This document shows, piece by piece, positions 1 through 12,216 of a stretch of DNA of 64,000 nucleotides. This stretch comes from Hyperoplus lanceolatus (taxonomy: Eukaryota; Chordata; Actinopteri; Uranoscopiformes; Ammodytidae): the NCBI GenBank assembly GCA_026929865.2, contig CM049417.1, forward strand, positions 14,834,001 to 14,898,000, given 5' to 3'. Both the position numbers and the translations under genes were made by a program. A model generated the notes under the pieces. It was not told the origin of the DNA. It was given only the letters and a program-made list of their open reading frames with translations, and searched no databases. The number at the start of each line of letters is the position of its first letter. Position 1 is the first letter of the stretch.

Positions 1-12
1 GTGTGTGTGTGT

Positions 13-2845
13 AGCCTCTTGCTGGCATCCATAATGGAGCCAATCCTTCAGGGCTCCACACAGGAATCTCCGAGCAGCTTGAGCCCTGAACGCAGAGGTG
101 CGCTTGCTAACACGGGGGTTTCATTAACCCCAGTGTAAGCGAACGGTTACAATGTAGGCAGCTGCCAGATGGGAGCTAGGGACGGTGGGATGGTTCACGT
201 CATCACATAATGTGGCAGGTGTTGTACCAGGATGTTATTGTTATGAGTGTGTGGGTGGGGGGTCGGGGGGGGGGGGGTGACATCCAGGCATAGACAGAAA
301 GGAAACTGAAGCTATGGATGTCTCTGATGGGAAATCATTATGGAAATGCGTCTTTTTTTTAAACTCATGATCTGATTTTAACAGACGGATCTGACAATGG
401 TGATCAAATACCAGTCTGTCAGTCTGATGTTCTGCCAATGCTTTGTGATTCCTCATACAGTAATATAACTTGATTTTACGGTTCTTTAATTGCTTTTGTA
501 GCCAATAAAGTTTAGAACAGAGCTAGAATATCAAGGATGACACTGCTTAGATCGGTTAAGCTGTGACTGCAATATGTCTTGTATTTAACACTGTCCCTAA
601 GTTGGATCCATTAACATTGCTGGATCACAACCAGTCTATAAGAAGTGAGCATATGGAGAAAACGGCTAGAGAGAGAAGTTTAAATTGTGGCTACTTCCTA
701 ACAATCGCCAATCGATACAAGAAGAGGGTAGGATCGCCGATTTTGGAAAGTGTGGTGAGAAGAGAGTAAGGTAAGCTATTTGTCTAACTGACAAAGCAGT
801 TCTGCTGGAGTAGACCAGCTAGGAGTCAACTACACACACTGCACAAACAAATGGATGCCTATTTGACTTTTGCCTCAGACCCAAATTCTGAACCAAATTC
901 TAGTGATTTTGGTATTCAGCTATACAACACGTTTAACATGGGATCCTTGACTCAAAGCTGGATATACTGGCCACACCTTAGATGGTGGCCTCAATCTGCA
1001 GGAGTGTCGACCATTCTATGTCCACAAGTTGTGCAGATGCATGGTTGCATTGCAGTCTTTTTGCAGGAAACAATGACTCTTTGAGAAGTTGAGGACTGGT
1101 AAGATGTGTATAGCTCTTCATGAGTAGAGGATGCACGGCTACAAAGATAGAAGGTTGGGCCTTCATTGGCACCATCAGACCCATCTAGGCCAGCAGTGAA
1201 GGCATACCCAGGAAGTCTTCAAAAACCAACACGGATTTCATCAATCCATGGCAGCTATAGTGGGATTTCTTGGAATCCACCACAGTTATGAATCCAAGAT
1301 TTTGGAAGGGAATTTACCAAACAAAGGCATTGCTTTTACGCTCTTTGAAATGGGGTTTAATCTAGCTTGAGAAATGCCGTTCATCAATTGGTGACATAAA
1401 GAATGGATGTCAAGAATGGAAAGCCATGCTGAATTGTGATTGGCTGTATGCAAGTATGTTCAAATGTGTTATATCCATAAAAAAAAACGAGTGGTCAGGC
1501 TTACAAAACCTGTGGGGCATGATCATAACTCCCCTTAAAATAAAGTTAGCGCTCCAAAACTCTTAAGCACAAGCGCCTGCCTTTTAGCTTTTTTCCTCTC
1601 CACAGACCCTTCTACTGTCAAGTCATCTCAGTCCCTAAGTGCTTCATTTCAGCTTGACTCTGGATTTCATAAATAGCAGGCTGTACAGTTGTGCAGACAG
1701 ACTTAGCTGTTGCATTTATGAGCTTGTTATATAGCAACTCCCCCCCCCCCCCCCCCACTGTCAATATGTACACAGGAGACAGTGGTCAGCGTTCATGCCA
1801 GACCCTGCGGAGATTAATTTCCCCATGGAAATTAGCTACTGATGCGCAGCCAGTGTAAATTTACCCCCATGTATGGTGAATGGAATTACCTAGCCTCCAT
1901 CCAGTATTTACAGAGAAACACATATTTTATGACCGTTCCAATTATGATATATTGTGAATTATGGAATTAGCTCCTTAAGGGGAGATGGGAGCCGCGTATA
2001 ATTTATGGCCGGACCTGGCATTACGTTGAGAAATGGGCATGACTTTTGCCCAGTGCATTGGGAATAAGATGCTTTATTCTATTTGGATAGCATTAAATCG
2101 GGCACTGTGGGGATTTTTTATGGATAGGTGGAAGCTCCTTTTTTAATATGGACTGTACTACAGACAACCAGATGAAGAGTTGAACTTCAGAGTAGTCCAT
2201 CAAAGTGAATGCTCTATGCTTCTACAGGCCCCGGTCGTTGATTTTAATCATAAAGGATCACTGTGTGTCTGGACAAGAAGTGTCTCATCGTGTTTCTGTT
2301 GGAACTTGTTCAAAAAATTGTAACAGAAGTGTCTATTGTCAAAGAAAAAAAAAACTGTCACTGTCTTTTATTATTTTAATTAAAGTCCTCACCATTAAAG
2401 TTAACTTTACGGCTCTACTTTTTAACTTTTTTACCACCTAAACATGTGTTAACACATTAGACTATGGAAATGTCCAATTTAATTGACTGTGTGATTTTGA
2501 ATACTATGTCACTGTACAATCTCTACTTACTCTTAAACGCATGTGGGCACAAGGGAACAAGATGTACATTTAGGAAATAAGGGGTTAATAAGTTGGGAAC
2601 ATTATATACAGTACACAGTATTGTTAACAATTACTGTAGGTGCTTGTGCTATTACCGCGCTACCATATAACCTATGAGCAACATATAGCTTTTGAAATCT
2701 AATAACATGGATTGCTCATACATTATATTTTTTCAAATTCTGTGTGAATATTTACATTGTGGACATTAAACACATGTATTGCGTAAACAGACTACACAGG
2801 TATGAGATACATTGTTCAAAGGATGTCCTTGCAGATATCTGCTGC
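13..2845. other. gene-free stretch, mostly single-copy looking
   Basis: No coding region or full repeat is supported here. The first 12 bases are the end of a (GT)n array. Homopolymer G (about 269-278) and C (about 1740-1756) tracts are present. The part at about 1790-2110 is less repetitive, mixed in composition and rich in ATTA/TAAT-type motifs. It reads like possible conserved non-coding sequence, but only a cross-species alignment could show that. All open frames here are shorter than 80 codons and look like chance. Confidence 0.5.
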
Positions 2846-3092
2846 TTAAAGCTGGGGTATATGTTAACATGAGCTGTACACTTTGACCAATCAGAGCGAG
2901 GCTCAGAATATCTGTTCTTATTGGCTGTTGGGACTGTCCATTCACTTTGGCACGACTTTGTTGGTGTAGAGCGTGTCAGGGAGGGACCATTGGGGAGGGA
3001 CCAAAGACAACAAGTGGAGCGGTTGAGGTATTTGGATTCAAATCTCTATCCCAACTGCCATTTTCTCCCCAAATCCTCCACCCCAGCTTTAA
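2846..3092. mobile_element. TTAA-flanked MITE, family A copy 1
   Basis: A 247-bp element opens with TTAAAGCTGGGGT and closes with the inverse, ACCCCAGCTTTAA. It has TTAA at both edges and no coding capacity. A second copy lies at 17752-18092. The two share long blocks, including CACTTTGACCAATCAGAG, the GTTGGTGTAGAGCGTGTCAG block and the GGTATTTGGATTC block near the right end. A TTAA target and short TIR fit a non-autonomous piggyBac- or Kolobok-type element; the superfamily is inference. Confidence 0.8.
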
Positions 3093-4027
<935 letters not shown>

Positions 4028-4576
4028 CCTATCATATCACGTGTCCACAGATGTACACAAACCCCAACCGCGGGATTTCAGTTGCATTAATCACACACAA
4101 CCAATGTAGAATCTTGTCTTGGAGTGTATCTTAAATCGTGATCTGACACCCAAGATCTGACAGTGCGTAACCTTGTGTGATCGGATCGTAAAAAAAAAAG
4201 GCCCCCAGAAGCAAACGGGGCGACCGCTAGGAATAAGAGATGTTGAAGGAAGGCGTAATATGGAACATCAATTATTTCTCGGTGTGGAGGACACTTTTGA
4301 CAAACCCCCCCCTTGACCTTCTACCACACATGATGGGCTCGGTACAATCATACTCCAAAATAACCAGGTCTGTGGCACGTTAATTATGCCGTCGAAGCCA
4401 TTTGTCTTTATTCCAAGTTGACAAAACGGTGATACACTGTGATATGTGTGTAACCCACTATTACAGATGATTATTCGGTCGAATCAAATCTTGTATGCTC
4501 TCGTGTGTCATGACTTGATGTATAGTCTTGTGACCCCAGAGCTGATTTGATGCTATGAAATACATACAAGTAGGAG

Positions 4577-4578
<2 letters not shown>

Positions 4579-4635
<57 letters not shown>

Positions 4636-4673
4636 CACGCTCGCACACCCACACACAGACAGACACACACACA

Positions 4674-4749
<76 letters not shown>
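4579..4749. repeat. compound (CA)n microsatellite, about 171 bp
   Basis: Two pure AC blocks (about 4579-4633 and 4678-4749) are separated by a degenerate stretch with GCACGC, CACCC and CAGACAGA variants. It is the longest compound dinucleotide array in the window. Confidence 0.99.
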
Positions 4750-4750
<1 letters not shown>

Positions 4751-5004
4751 CTGACTTATAGTGACAATTTTAATCCTTGTTTTCTGCCTGTTTGGTTTGA
4801 TTTCTGGACTGTTTTCTGTGTTCATTTTTGCTTCACTGTGATAATTGTTGTAATTTAAAGCAATGTTGGTTTACTGTGTCACACAAGACCGTCACATCAG
4901 ATCAAAAAAGCACAATCACTGAAATTGAGCCACTAGATGGATTGTTCCCAACAAAATAAAGGAACAATACATAAAGAAAATTAATAAAAACACAAGTGAG
5001 TGTA

Positions 5005-5075
5005 GGTCTTTAGACTTTAGACTTTAGACTTTATTGTCCCCTAGGGGAAATTCTGTCTAAACGACAGTGTGTATG
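5005..5075 (-). mobile_element. 3' tail of a LINE-like retroelement
   Basis: On the minus strand the sequence reads as a 3' end: GGGGACAATAAAGTCTAAAG followed by a repeated 7-mer (TCTAAAG) about three times. A CCCCTAGGGG palindrome and an AATAAA-type core lead straight into a short tandem tail, the form seen at 3' ends of many fish LINEs. The extent upstream (towards about 5160) is unclear. No reverse transcriptase is readable here, so the clade is not assigned. Confidence 0.5.
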
Positions 5076-6342
5076 CAGAGTCCTGATGGGCGTGGTGTGC
5101 GCTCTGTGTATACCTGTCAGCGTATGTAAATGTGACTCTTTATTAATGGCAGGGGGCAGCGGCACGCTTTGCTCTTATGACTGTGGATGGGGGGGGGGGG
5201 GGGGTTGGCCGGACCTCCTCCCTCCCCCCAGTGACAGCACTGATTAGTGGGTTGTGAGCGAGGGTCATTTCAACAACTCTTCCCACTACAGGAGGGGCAC
5301 GCTGCCTCTGTTCAGTGACAACACATCACTGCTCACCATTTTTCTCACTTGACCTCAACTGGGCGAAAACTCAACTGCGAGCGAAAAGAACAAGGAGGGA
5401 AGACGGAAGAAATGTCAACAAAGAAGACAAAGAATCCTGTGCTAATTATTTTGTTTTCTTGCGTCTCTTGAAACAATCTGCAGTATAGCAGCTGATTGGT
5501 GGAGGGATACAAAAAAGGGCTATATGGGCGGCAAAATAAAGCTGTGGAAAGTTAAAGTTGCAGCGCTGATCACCATAAGGTAACACAATAACTATGCCAA
5601 AGAACCTCATACAACCCCAATTGAAAAAATACTGAATTAAATTAATTACAAGGGTTAAAATAAGCCCTTTGTTTTTGTTAGTCCCCTTCATCCCTTGTCC
5701 TAGAAATAACCCAGCTTGCCATTGAGAGCCATTGCCATTTGGAATTTGATTAATAACTGCAAGGCCAATTCATCTGTAATCTATTCATAGAGAGCCCGAT
5801 TGCCTGCTAGTTATGATATTATTGAGCAAGCCGGTAAAGGGGACATTGGCAGTGTGACATTGTCATTTTCAGGTCTAAACGGACACCTGCATGAGGCCAA
5901 GCTAATGTCCTCTCCAAAATGATTTGACAGCAAAGCAACAGATGACAGCGTGCAGAGAGTGTGACCATACAAGGCTTTGATTCGACGGCCAATGGGAATG
6001 AATCATTTAAGTGTACCAGGTCCCGTTCCAAGGAAAATGATTTGTAAATTTTAACTTTCATTTGATTCACACAAATTAATGCATTTTTTTTCTTCCCCCT
6101 CGTACCGATTGACAATTTTTTTTTTTTGCTTTAGAGGAATGTTTTTTTTTCATCCTTTTTAATCATGTATTCTGCTGTGCTTTCTTTATTTTCTTTTTAT
6201 AACACTTTTGTGGCTGACCTAGGAAAGAAGAATAAATAATCCTCCTGAATGCATCGTGTGGGAGATCTTAACGTGGACATTTAAGAAGTTAAGCCAAATC
6301 CAAAAGCTAAAAGTTGGGAATGTTTTGTTGATTTCAAAAGGG
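5076..6342. other. gene-free stretch with a partial MITE
   Basis: Contains a poly-G run (about 5190-5204). Positions about 5489-5638 hold a partial relative of the 16451-16979 MITE: both share a GCAGCTGATTGG block, AAAGCTGTGGAAA, CCATAAGGTAACA and a closing ACTGAA-type terminus. The rest is unremarkable AT-rich DNA with poly-T runs near 6080-6150. Confidence 0.5.
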
Positions 6343-6376
6343 CTTTCTTTCTTTCTTTCTTTCTTTCTCTCTCTCC
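6343..6376. repeat. (CTTT)n microsatellite running into (CT)n
   Basis: About seven CTTT units followed by CTCTCT. This is a simple repeat with no other function visible. Confidence 0.95.
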
Positions 6377-6666
6377 CTGGTTAAGGGATTTCAGAGCGTG
6401 ATCTTAATCTCTCTCTATTATCTTTAAAAGCGTTTCCACCTATAGGACCTTGTGAATAAGCCTAATCTGAGGCAAATTGCAAAAAAAAATATTGAGTTCT
6501 GGCTGTGACTGATAAAACAGGCTTTTTTTTCTTAGCTGGGTTACCTTTTTTTTTTTCTTTTGAGGACAAACAGGCCCTTTTAAGCAGCTAAAGAGCGCAA
6601 ACCTTTAATCATAAGGCAAGGTGACCGCCGCACATTCTGGTTATCAGGTCGAACTCAGCACGCACA

Positions 6667-6744
6667 ACACACACACACACACATATCCACATTCACACAC
6701 AGTGTACACACACACTCAGACATGTACAAAGGCATCGACTCAAC

Positions 6745-6801
<57 letters not shown>
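6667..6801. repeat. interrupted (CA)n microsatellite
   Basis: A short AC block at about 6667-6682, degenerate CA-rich sequence, then a pure block at 6745-6801. Confidence 0.97.
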
Positions 6802-6803
<2 letters not shown>

Positions 6804-7570
6804 CATCTACATACAGCACATGCATAGCCGCTCTTTCTACATTGTTTTTTTGACGAAAAAAAAAAAATCCGTCATATACCACAACCATCTCACACTAATG
6901 CCCAGGGAAACATGCAGGGGACTGTACTGTATGATAATATATGTCTTCCTCCCGGCACATTGAAATTCTGGAGATGTCAGTTCAATATTTCCCTTTCCCT
7001 CTTACTCGCAGGATTTCAAAAGATTGTCCCCCCCAAACTTCGGGGAAGGGAAGGAAATTACTTTTAAGGAAAAGTTTGGGAGCTGAACATAAACATAGTG
7101 ATGACTCTGATTTGCTTCCATTTTTTTTTTCTTCGTGGCTTCGGCACATTTATTTGAAAAAAAAACATTTGGACATAAGCCATTTTTTTATCCACGGCCC
7201 ATCAATTTGAAAAGTGGAAATAAGCTTAGTGGAATGTTGACGTGTAAACTATTTATTTTTATCATTTAAATGAATGATGCCTTTGAGCTGGGACTGAATG
7301 GCCATAATAAAGACTTTAAAAATGAGTGCTGAATTTGTCCCACAATGCAGAGAAGGCTTCCAATCTGACACATGAGGACAAAACAGGGCCCTAAAGAGAC
7401 AGACCTCACAGACAGGCTCCTGTATACCTGCAGAATAGTGTTGTATCTGATGTGACAGCTGAGCCTAGACAGCAGACCCAGACGCCCCGACCTGTGGAAT
7501 ATACCTTTCCCCATGCAACACAGAACAAAAAAATAATTGCTTGCAAACGACAAATTCCAGCACACAGTGT
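6802..7570. other. gene-free stretch
   Basis: AT-rich with several short A and T homopolymers. I see no coding region or repeat boundary that can be supported. Confidence 0.45.
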
Positions 7571-7755
7571 TAAGTGTCTTGCTCAAGGACACAATGGTAG
7601 AGATGGTGGGCACCGTAGATGTAATAGCAGCCACCACTAGTTTTACTTCTAAGTTCTAACACCCTCCTTTTCGGTGCTGGGGATCCAACCAGAGACCTCA
7701 TGGTTACTGGGAGGAGGACACTCTTTACCCTAGGATATCCTACCACCACAGCCTG
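7571..7755 (-). mobile_element. tRNA-like SINE remnant
   Basis: On the minus strand the segment has a tRNA-like head with GTGGTGGTAGGA at an A-box-like position and GGTTGGATCCC resembling a polymerase III B box. Further along it reads as GTCCTTGAGCAAGACACTTA, which I recall as a widespread fish SINE block. A 123-codon minus-strand open frame overlaps this region and is treated as chance. The copy is diverged and its ends are not defined. Confidence 0.5.
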
Positions 7756-9190
7756 TTGTCTGATCCATATGTTCTGAAACAAAGCTGCCTTAAAGGTGCA
7801 AGTAAACATTTTCTAAGGTACTGTCTTACAACTGAATAAACAAACGTTCCTCCAAGGTAAAATAGGATCCCTGGACCATCGTTTGAAGTTAGAAAGCTTC
7901 CTGTAAAGTTACCGTTTCAGTGATGTTGTTTACAGCAGCAGGGACAACAGTTTGGTTTACAGACATATTTTAATCTTACCTTTGGAAATATGAGAAAATT
8001 ATTTAATACTAAGAATCACATGTAGAGAAAAATGTGTTTTGTAAACTAACTGCAGGCTCTGCAAATGTAAACAAATCCCCCTCTCCTGAAAGTGCATATA
8101 CCCATTTAAATAAAACCGTTAAAGATGCCAAACTACAAGATAGCACTGCAGTATGTTAATGAAAGTTGGCTGAACTTACTTAGCCAGCAGCTGTTTATTC
8201 CAATTACTTTTAATGCTAAGATAGTAACTCTCAGTTTAGCTTATTTTTTAGCAACATTTGGTTGGTGAGAATTCTAGTTAAGCTCTCTTTCTTCATCCTG
8301 TTTATCCTGCTGGTCATGTCTGGTAGCAATCGCTGCTGTAAAGTTCCTTCTGTTGCTTTTGGCCATGCAAGCACCTGTGCACCTTTAAAAAGCTGATAAT
8401 GCACTGCTATTAGCAAGCAATAGATTAGCAAGGTTTTTTTTTTTTTGCTATGAAAGTGAAGGAAGCAGATGAGTACAACCGATTTCCACTCCACGACTTG
8501 GTTGAACACAATGGAGCAATTGGTCCATCAGTGTGTTTTGGTTGCTAATGGCCAAATCATACATAACAACAATACCAAATGCTAACTTCCCACAGCAACT
8601 AAAACAAGCAATTACTATCTAGGGGCATCTTCTTTACAGCCATGAGTGAATCATGACTGCTTTGCTATGCTTTCACGTTTCCTTTATTTTTTTAAATTGA
8701 TGAAATGTGTTGGTCATTTTTCATACATATTGCTGTGTTGAGAGCCTTGAAGTACTGCTATGCTTTTCACTTGAGGTGGGGAACAATACATGAATAAATC
8801 ACCATCAAGAAAAATATGGTGATAGATTATGAATGATTAAGTTATGAATTCGACAAAATGGGCTAAAAACTATAAACCTTGTATAGACTCTGGCGATGTG
8901 TAGCTTGATAGTTGGAATTCTTTGTTCGTATCGTAATGCCGACATATGTTCTCACTTTATATTGGCAGACTATGAAACCATTCCCCTGCATCTGTCTCCA
9001 TCTCTTCCCTGTTTGTGCGCCCCCCCCCCCCCACACACACACACCTGTCACTATAGCCAGGCAGTCATGACAACTGTGTGAACGGAAACACCTTCCATAT
9101 ACCTGGATTGGTTTCTCTGGTTCCACAGAAGCTCTCTCTCCTACCCATGATATGCTACACCCACGCCTCCATATGGCATCTTGACACTGT
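7756..9190. other. gene-free stretch
   Basis: AT-rich DNA with nothing recognisable apart from a poly-C run followed by a short CA block at about 9020-9045. Confidence 0.5.
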
Positions 9191-9195
9191 ACAGA

Positions 9196-9400
9196 TAAGG
9201 TTTAAGGTTTATTTTTTTGATCGGGACAATTAAAAAAAGTACAGACAGAACGACAAAGATAACAAGCAAATACAGTGCAGGAAGATACAAAAATAAAAAA
9301 TAAAACAACAGTGGGCTTATACAGTATGAAGCCTGCACCTCAATAATTAAAAAATATTGTAGGGAAAAAAAATAACAGGACAACAATAGGTATAACTGCT
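9196..9400 (-). mobile_element. probable LINE 3' end
   Basis: On the minus strand the block ends TTAATTGTCCCGATCAAA, then AATAAACC and a repeated TTAAACC-type tail. A conserved core leading into a short tandem tail is typical of LINE 3' ends in fish. Upstream the sequence is A/T-rich without a readable reverse transcriptase frame. The boundary at the 9400 side is a guess. Confidence 0.45.
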
Positions 9401-9959
9401 AAAATAAAATACATAATAGCCTATATAAATAAGCATAAATATAAGAATAAAGTTATCAACACAGATCCTGAGGGGAAGGGCCAAAGGGCTCTGTTTGCTA
9501 TATTTCCAGACCAAGGAAATCCTATTGGAATGCGAATGTGTGGAGGCCAAGATTTACAGTCTGAAACTTCTTTTTCCTCAGTTCAGGAAATGTTGGTTAC
9601 ACACAAAAAAACAAACAAACAAACACATGATTTAGCAGCAGACTAGATAAAGAAGGACCATGGACATATTCTCTCTGGACAGTGTGTCTGTCCTACTTTG
9701 GCCTTGTTGAGGGACGCTGAAAGATGAGGTGGTGGCAGGAGCTTGTCAAGGGGGTCAGTCAGAAGAATATGCCAAACTTGGATGAAGGCTTTTTCTAGTG
9801 CCTTGAAAAATAGTAGAGACTGAATTGTACTCTTCCTTACAAACAATTTGGTAGGATTTTGTTTATAAGCAGTGGCAGGGATGTGTGTAATGTTCGGACC
9901 TGCTTATTTGCTTGGAGTGCCTGTATAGTTAAGTGCCCTTTTCTATATTTCTATTCAAA
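9401..9959. other. gene-free stretch
   Basis: Nothing supportable apart from a short (CAAA)n run near 9606-9624. Confidence 0.45.
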
Positions 9960-10595
9960 CCAGACTCCCGTTTGGGTTGATTTTTACCAAAGCAAATCAC
10001 TTTTCTTGTAGCGCTTCAGGATATTTTTGAAGGAAGTCCACTTCTAAGCATATGTTAAGTCATTCTTAAAGCTCTCCATTTGTAGATGATTTGCCTCACG
10101 GTGGACTGATGAAGCTCAAACTTTTTTATATGAATTTATAGCTGTCCCCAGACAAATGTGCAACATCATAACTCTATTCCTGAGATCCTCTCTTTCCCCT
10201 TTTAGCAAGTCTGACCTGTTTGGGTTCACTTTGGTGAGCCTAAACTGACTTGGTTTTTACTTTGATTTACCTTGTGCCACCCAATTTCTTCCCTAAAGAT
10301 CTCTCATTGGTCTATTTCATCAATCAGTTTGGCCCACCTAATTGTTTTTACCTGCTCAATTTAAGCAATGCAGCTCAGGGTTCACAAACGTTTGCAGATA
10401 CAACAGTTGGCAAATAATTTGTTTTTATCTCCTTTAACAATTGATTTCTGGAAAAGAAAAATGTTGAATTGATAAACAAACATCTGTTATTTCATGTAAA
10501 AAATACTGATATTGATAAAAATTAATTAATAATGGTTAAACACAATACAATTCCAAAATGTTCAAGGGGTTCACAAACTTTCAAACAGCACTGTA
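9960..10595. mobile_element. Tc1/mariner-like DNA transposon remnant
   Basis: The right end reads AAGGGGTTCACAAACTTTC, then a GCACTGTA terminus followed by TATA, as expected for a Tc1/mariner-type TIR with a TA target. A related motif, GGGTTCACAAACGTTTGC, lies inside at about 10378-10395. The interior (TGATGAAGCTCAAAC, CCTGAGATCCTCTCTTTCCC) resembles, from memory, an abundant non-autonomous fish element. The left TIR was not found, so this copy is truncated or its left edge is misplaced. No transposase frame survives. Confidence 0.55.
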
Positions 10596-11568
10596 TATAT
10601 GTATATTAATATTGTTTTTTCCTCATTCTTTTTTATATAAGTAAGTTCCAGTGGGTTCATTCAAACTAAATGTTGCAACAAAAGCTGAATTATAAATGAC
10701 TATATGAGCATTGAAAGTCATTTGGAAAGAAAACAGCTTCAGGCTAAAAGAGTTCAGCCCACTTTCATTTAAAAAAGAAATAACTGCAGTGTGATGTTGT
10801 GTTTTTTGGTATACATGGCAGTGTTGGTGGATTTGTTCCAGGACATATGTGGTTGTCTCCAGCACATGCAAATAATGGGGGAAAAACACACAGACACAAA
10901 GGCACACGTGTACAAACAGGTCTAAAAATAGTTCCTGCAGGTAGCATGTATTGCAGGGGACGTCACTAACACAATACAATAAAAATATAGCTATGCTGCG
11001 GGCTTCAGTTCCTAACAGAATTACATTTTTTCTTTAGATACAAGAATTATTTATGTTCCTTATCTGTGCCATGCGAGAACACACTCTGCTTATGTATAAG
11101 GGCATTGGATTAGGATGGGGCTGTCAGGTTATTGAAATGTCTATTTTTGCAATTTAGTTTTTTTAGAAATTAAGGACAGTATTGGCAATGTCCAGGGAAC
11201 ATTGTGAAATTATCAATTAAAATCCAACCTTGTGGGGGTACAGAAAAGTGCAGAAAAAGCAGACGCAGGTGTCATGCAGTGGTTAAAAAAAATAAGAAAA
11301 ATATGTGTGTGTGGGGGGGGTAGGGGTGTTTATTATTGTTTAACATACTTTACAGTGCTTGGATAAGCAAGTAGCACAGTTGAGGCTTTACACAGGAGTA
11401 TCCTGCACCGTTAACAAATAACACATGCTGATCTCACGAGAGGAGCAACAGCTTTCAAACGCACAGCACAGGACAGCTTGCAAGGGGTTTGAGTCAGAGC
11501 GTTGCACTGACCTTCACATCCATTATCAAATCAAAATTGGATTTATTTTAATAATGCAAAATGCTTGT

Positions 11569-11570
<2 letters not shown>
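10596..11570. other. gene-free stretch
   Basis: AT-rich sequence without supportable genes or repeats. A short TG block followed by poly-G lies near 11303-11322. Confidence 0.5.

Positions 11571-11617
<47 letters not shown>
11571..11617. repeat. (TG)n microsatellite, 47 bp
   Basis: A pure TG dinucleotide array. Confidence 0.98.
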
Positions 11618-11619
<2 letters not shown>

Positions 11620-12138
11620 GCTACAGCTACACAGCGCTCCGTGCCTGTTGTTTTTCCTGAAGATCAATTCAGAATGCCTGATCACGATTTAATCCTTGGC
11701 GTAATTATAAGACGAGGGACTGCATTGTTAATCTCTCTCTCCCTGCCTGCCTGACGCTGTTTCTTCTCCGTGGATTTTTTCCCAGGCTTTTTTCAAGGAA
11801 GCCCTTAACATGCTGTTGTTGTTGTTGTTTCCATACAGTATATCGCCTGCTTCCCATTGTTTTTCAAGGGCATGTGGTGGGAGGAAGTCTCTTCAGATCC
11901 TGTATTAAAAGACATCTTCTGAACATGAACAAGACTTTTATTTTTATACACATATCCTCTATGGTTATTTCTGTGGGTGTTTTTTTTTTCTTCCCAACAT
12001 GAAAAGCTTGTTCGAAAGCATAGGATTGTATAATGTACAAAATACAATAAGTGTCTTACATGTGAACAATCCTCAGTGGATAAGTCTTTGATATTGTGTT
12101 TGATTCACTCCTCTCTAGCAGTCACAGTCTTAGGCAGG

Positions 12139-12216
12139 CACACACATGCACACACACACACACACACACACGCACACACACCCACACACACACACACACA
12201 CACACTCTCTCTCTCT
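12139..12216. repeat. (CA)n-(CT)n compound microsatellite at the LINE 3' end
   Basis: An interrupted CA array (12139-12205) passes directly into CTCTCTCTCT (to 12216), which abuts the 3' end of the minus-strand LINE. The CT part could be the (GA)n tail of the LINE, and the CA part either its target site or an expansion of the tail. Confidence 0.95.

Noticed and set aside
4461-4825. Overlapping CVCV/HTHT frames across CA arrays (also at 29.3, 31.7, 41.7, 42.0, 51.2 and 53.8 kb)
   Set aside because: They are direct translations of dinucleotide repeats on both strands.
7266-7637. 123-codon minus-strand frame
   Set aside because: It overlaps a SINE-like remnant and has no protein features.
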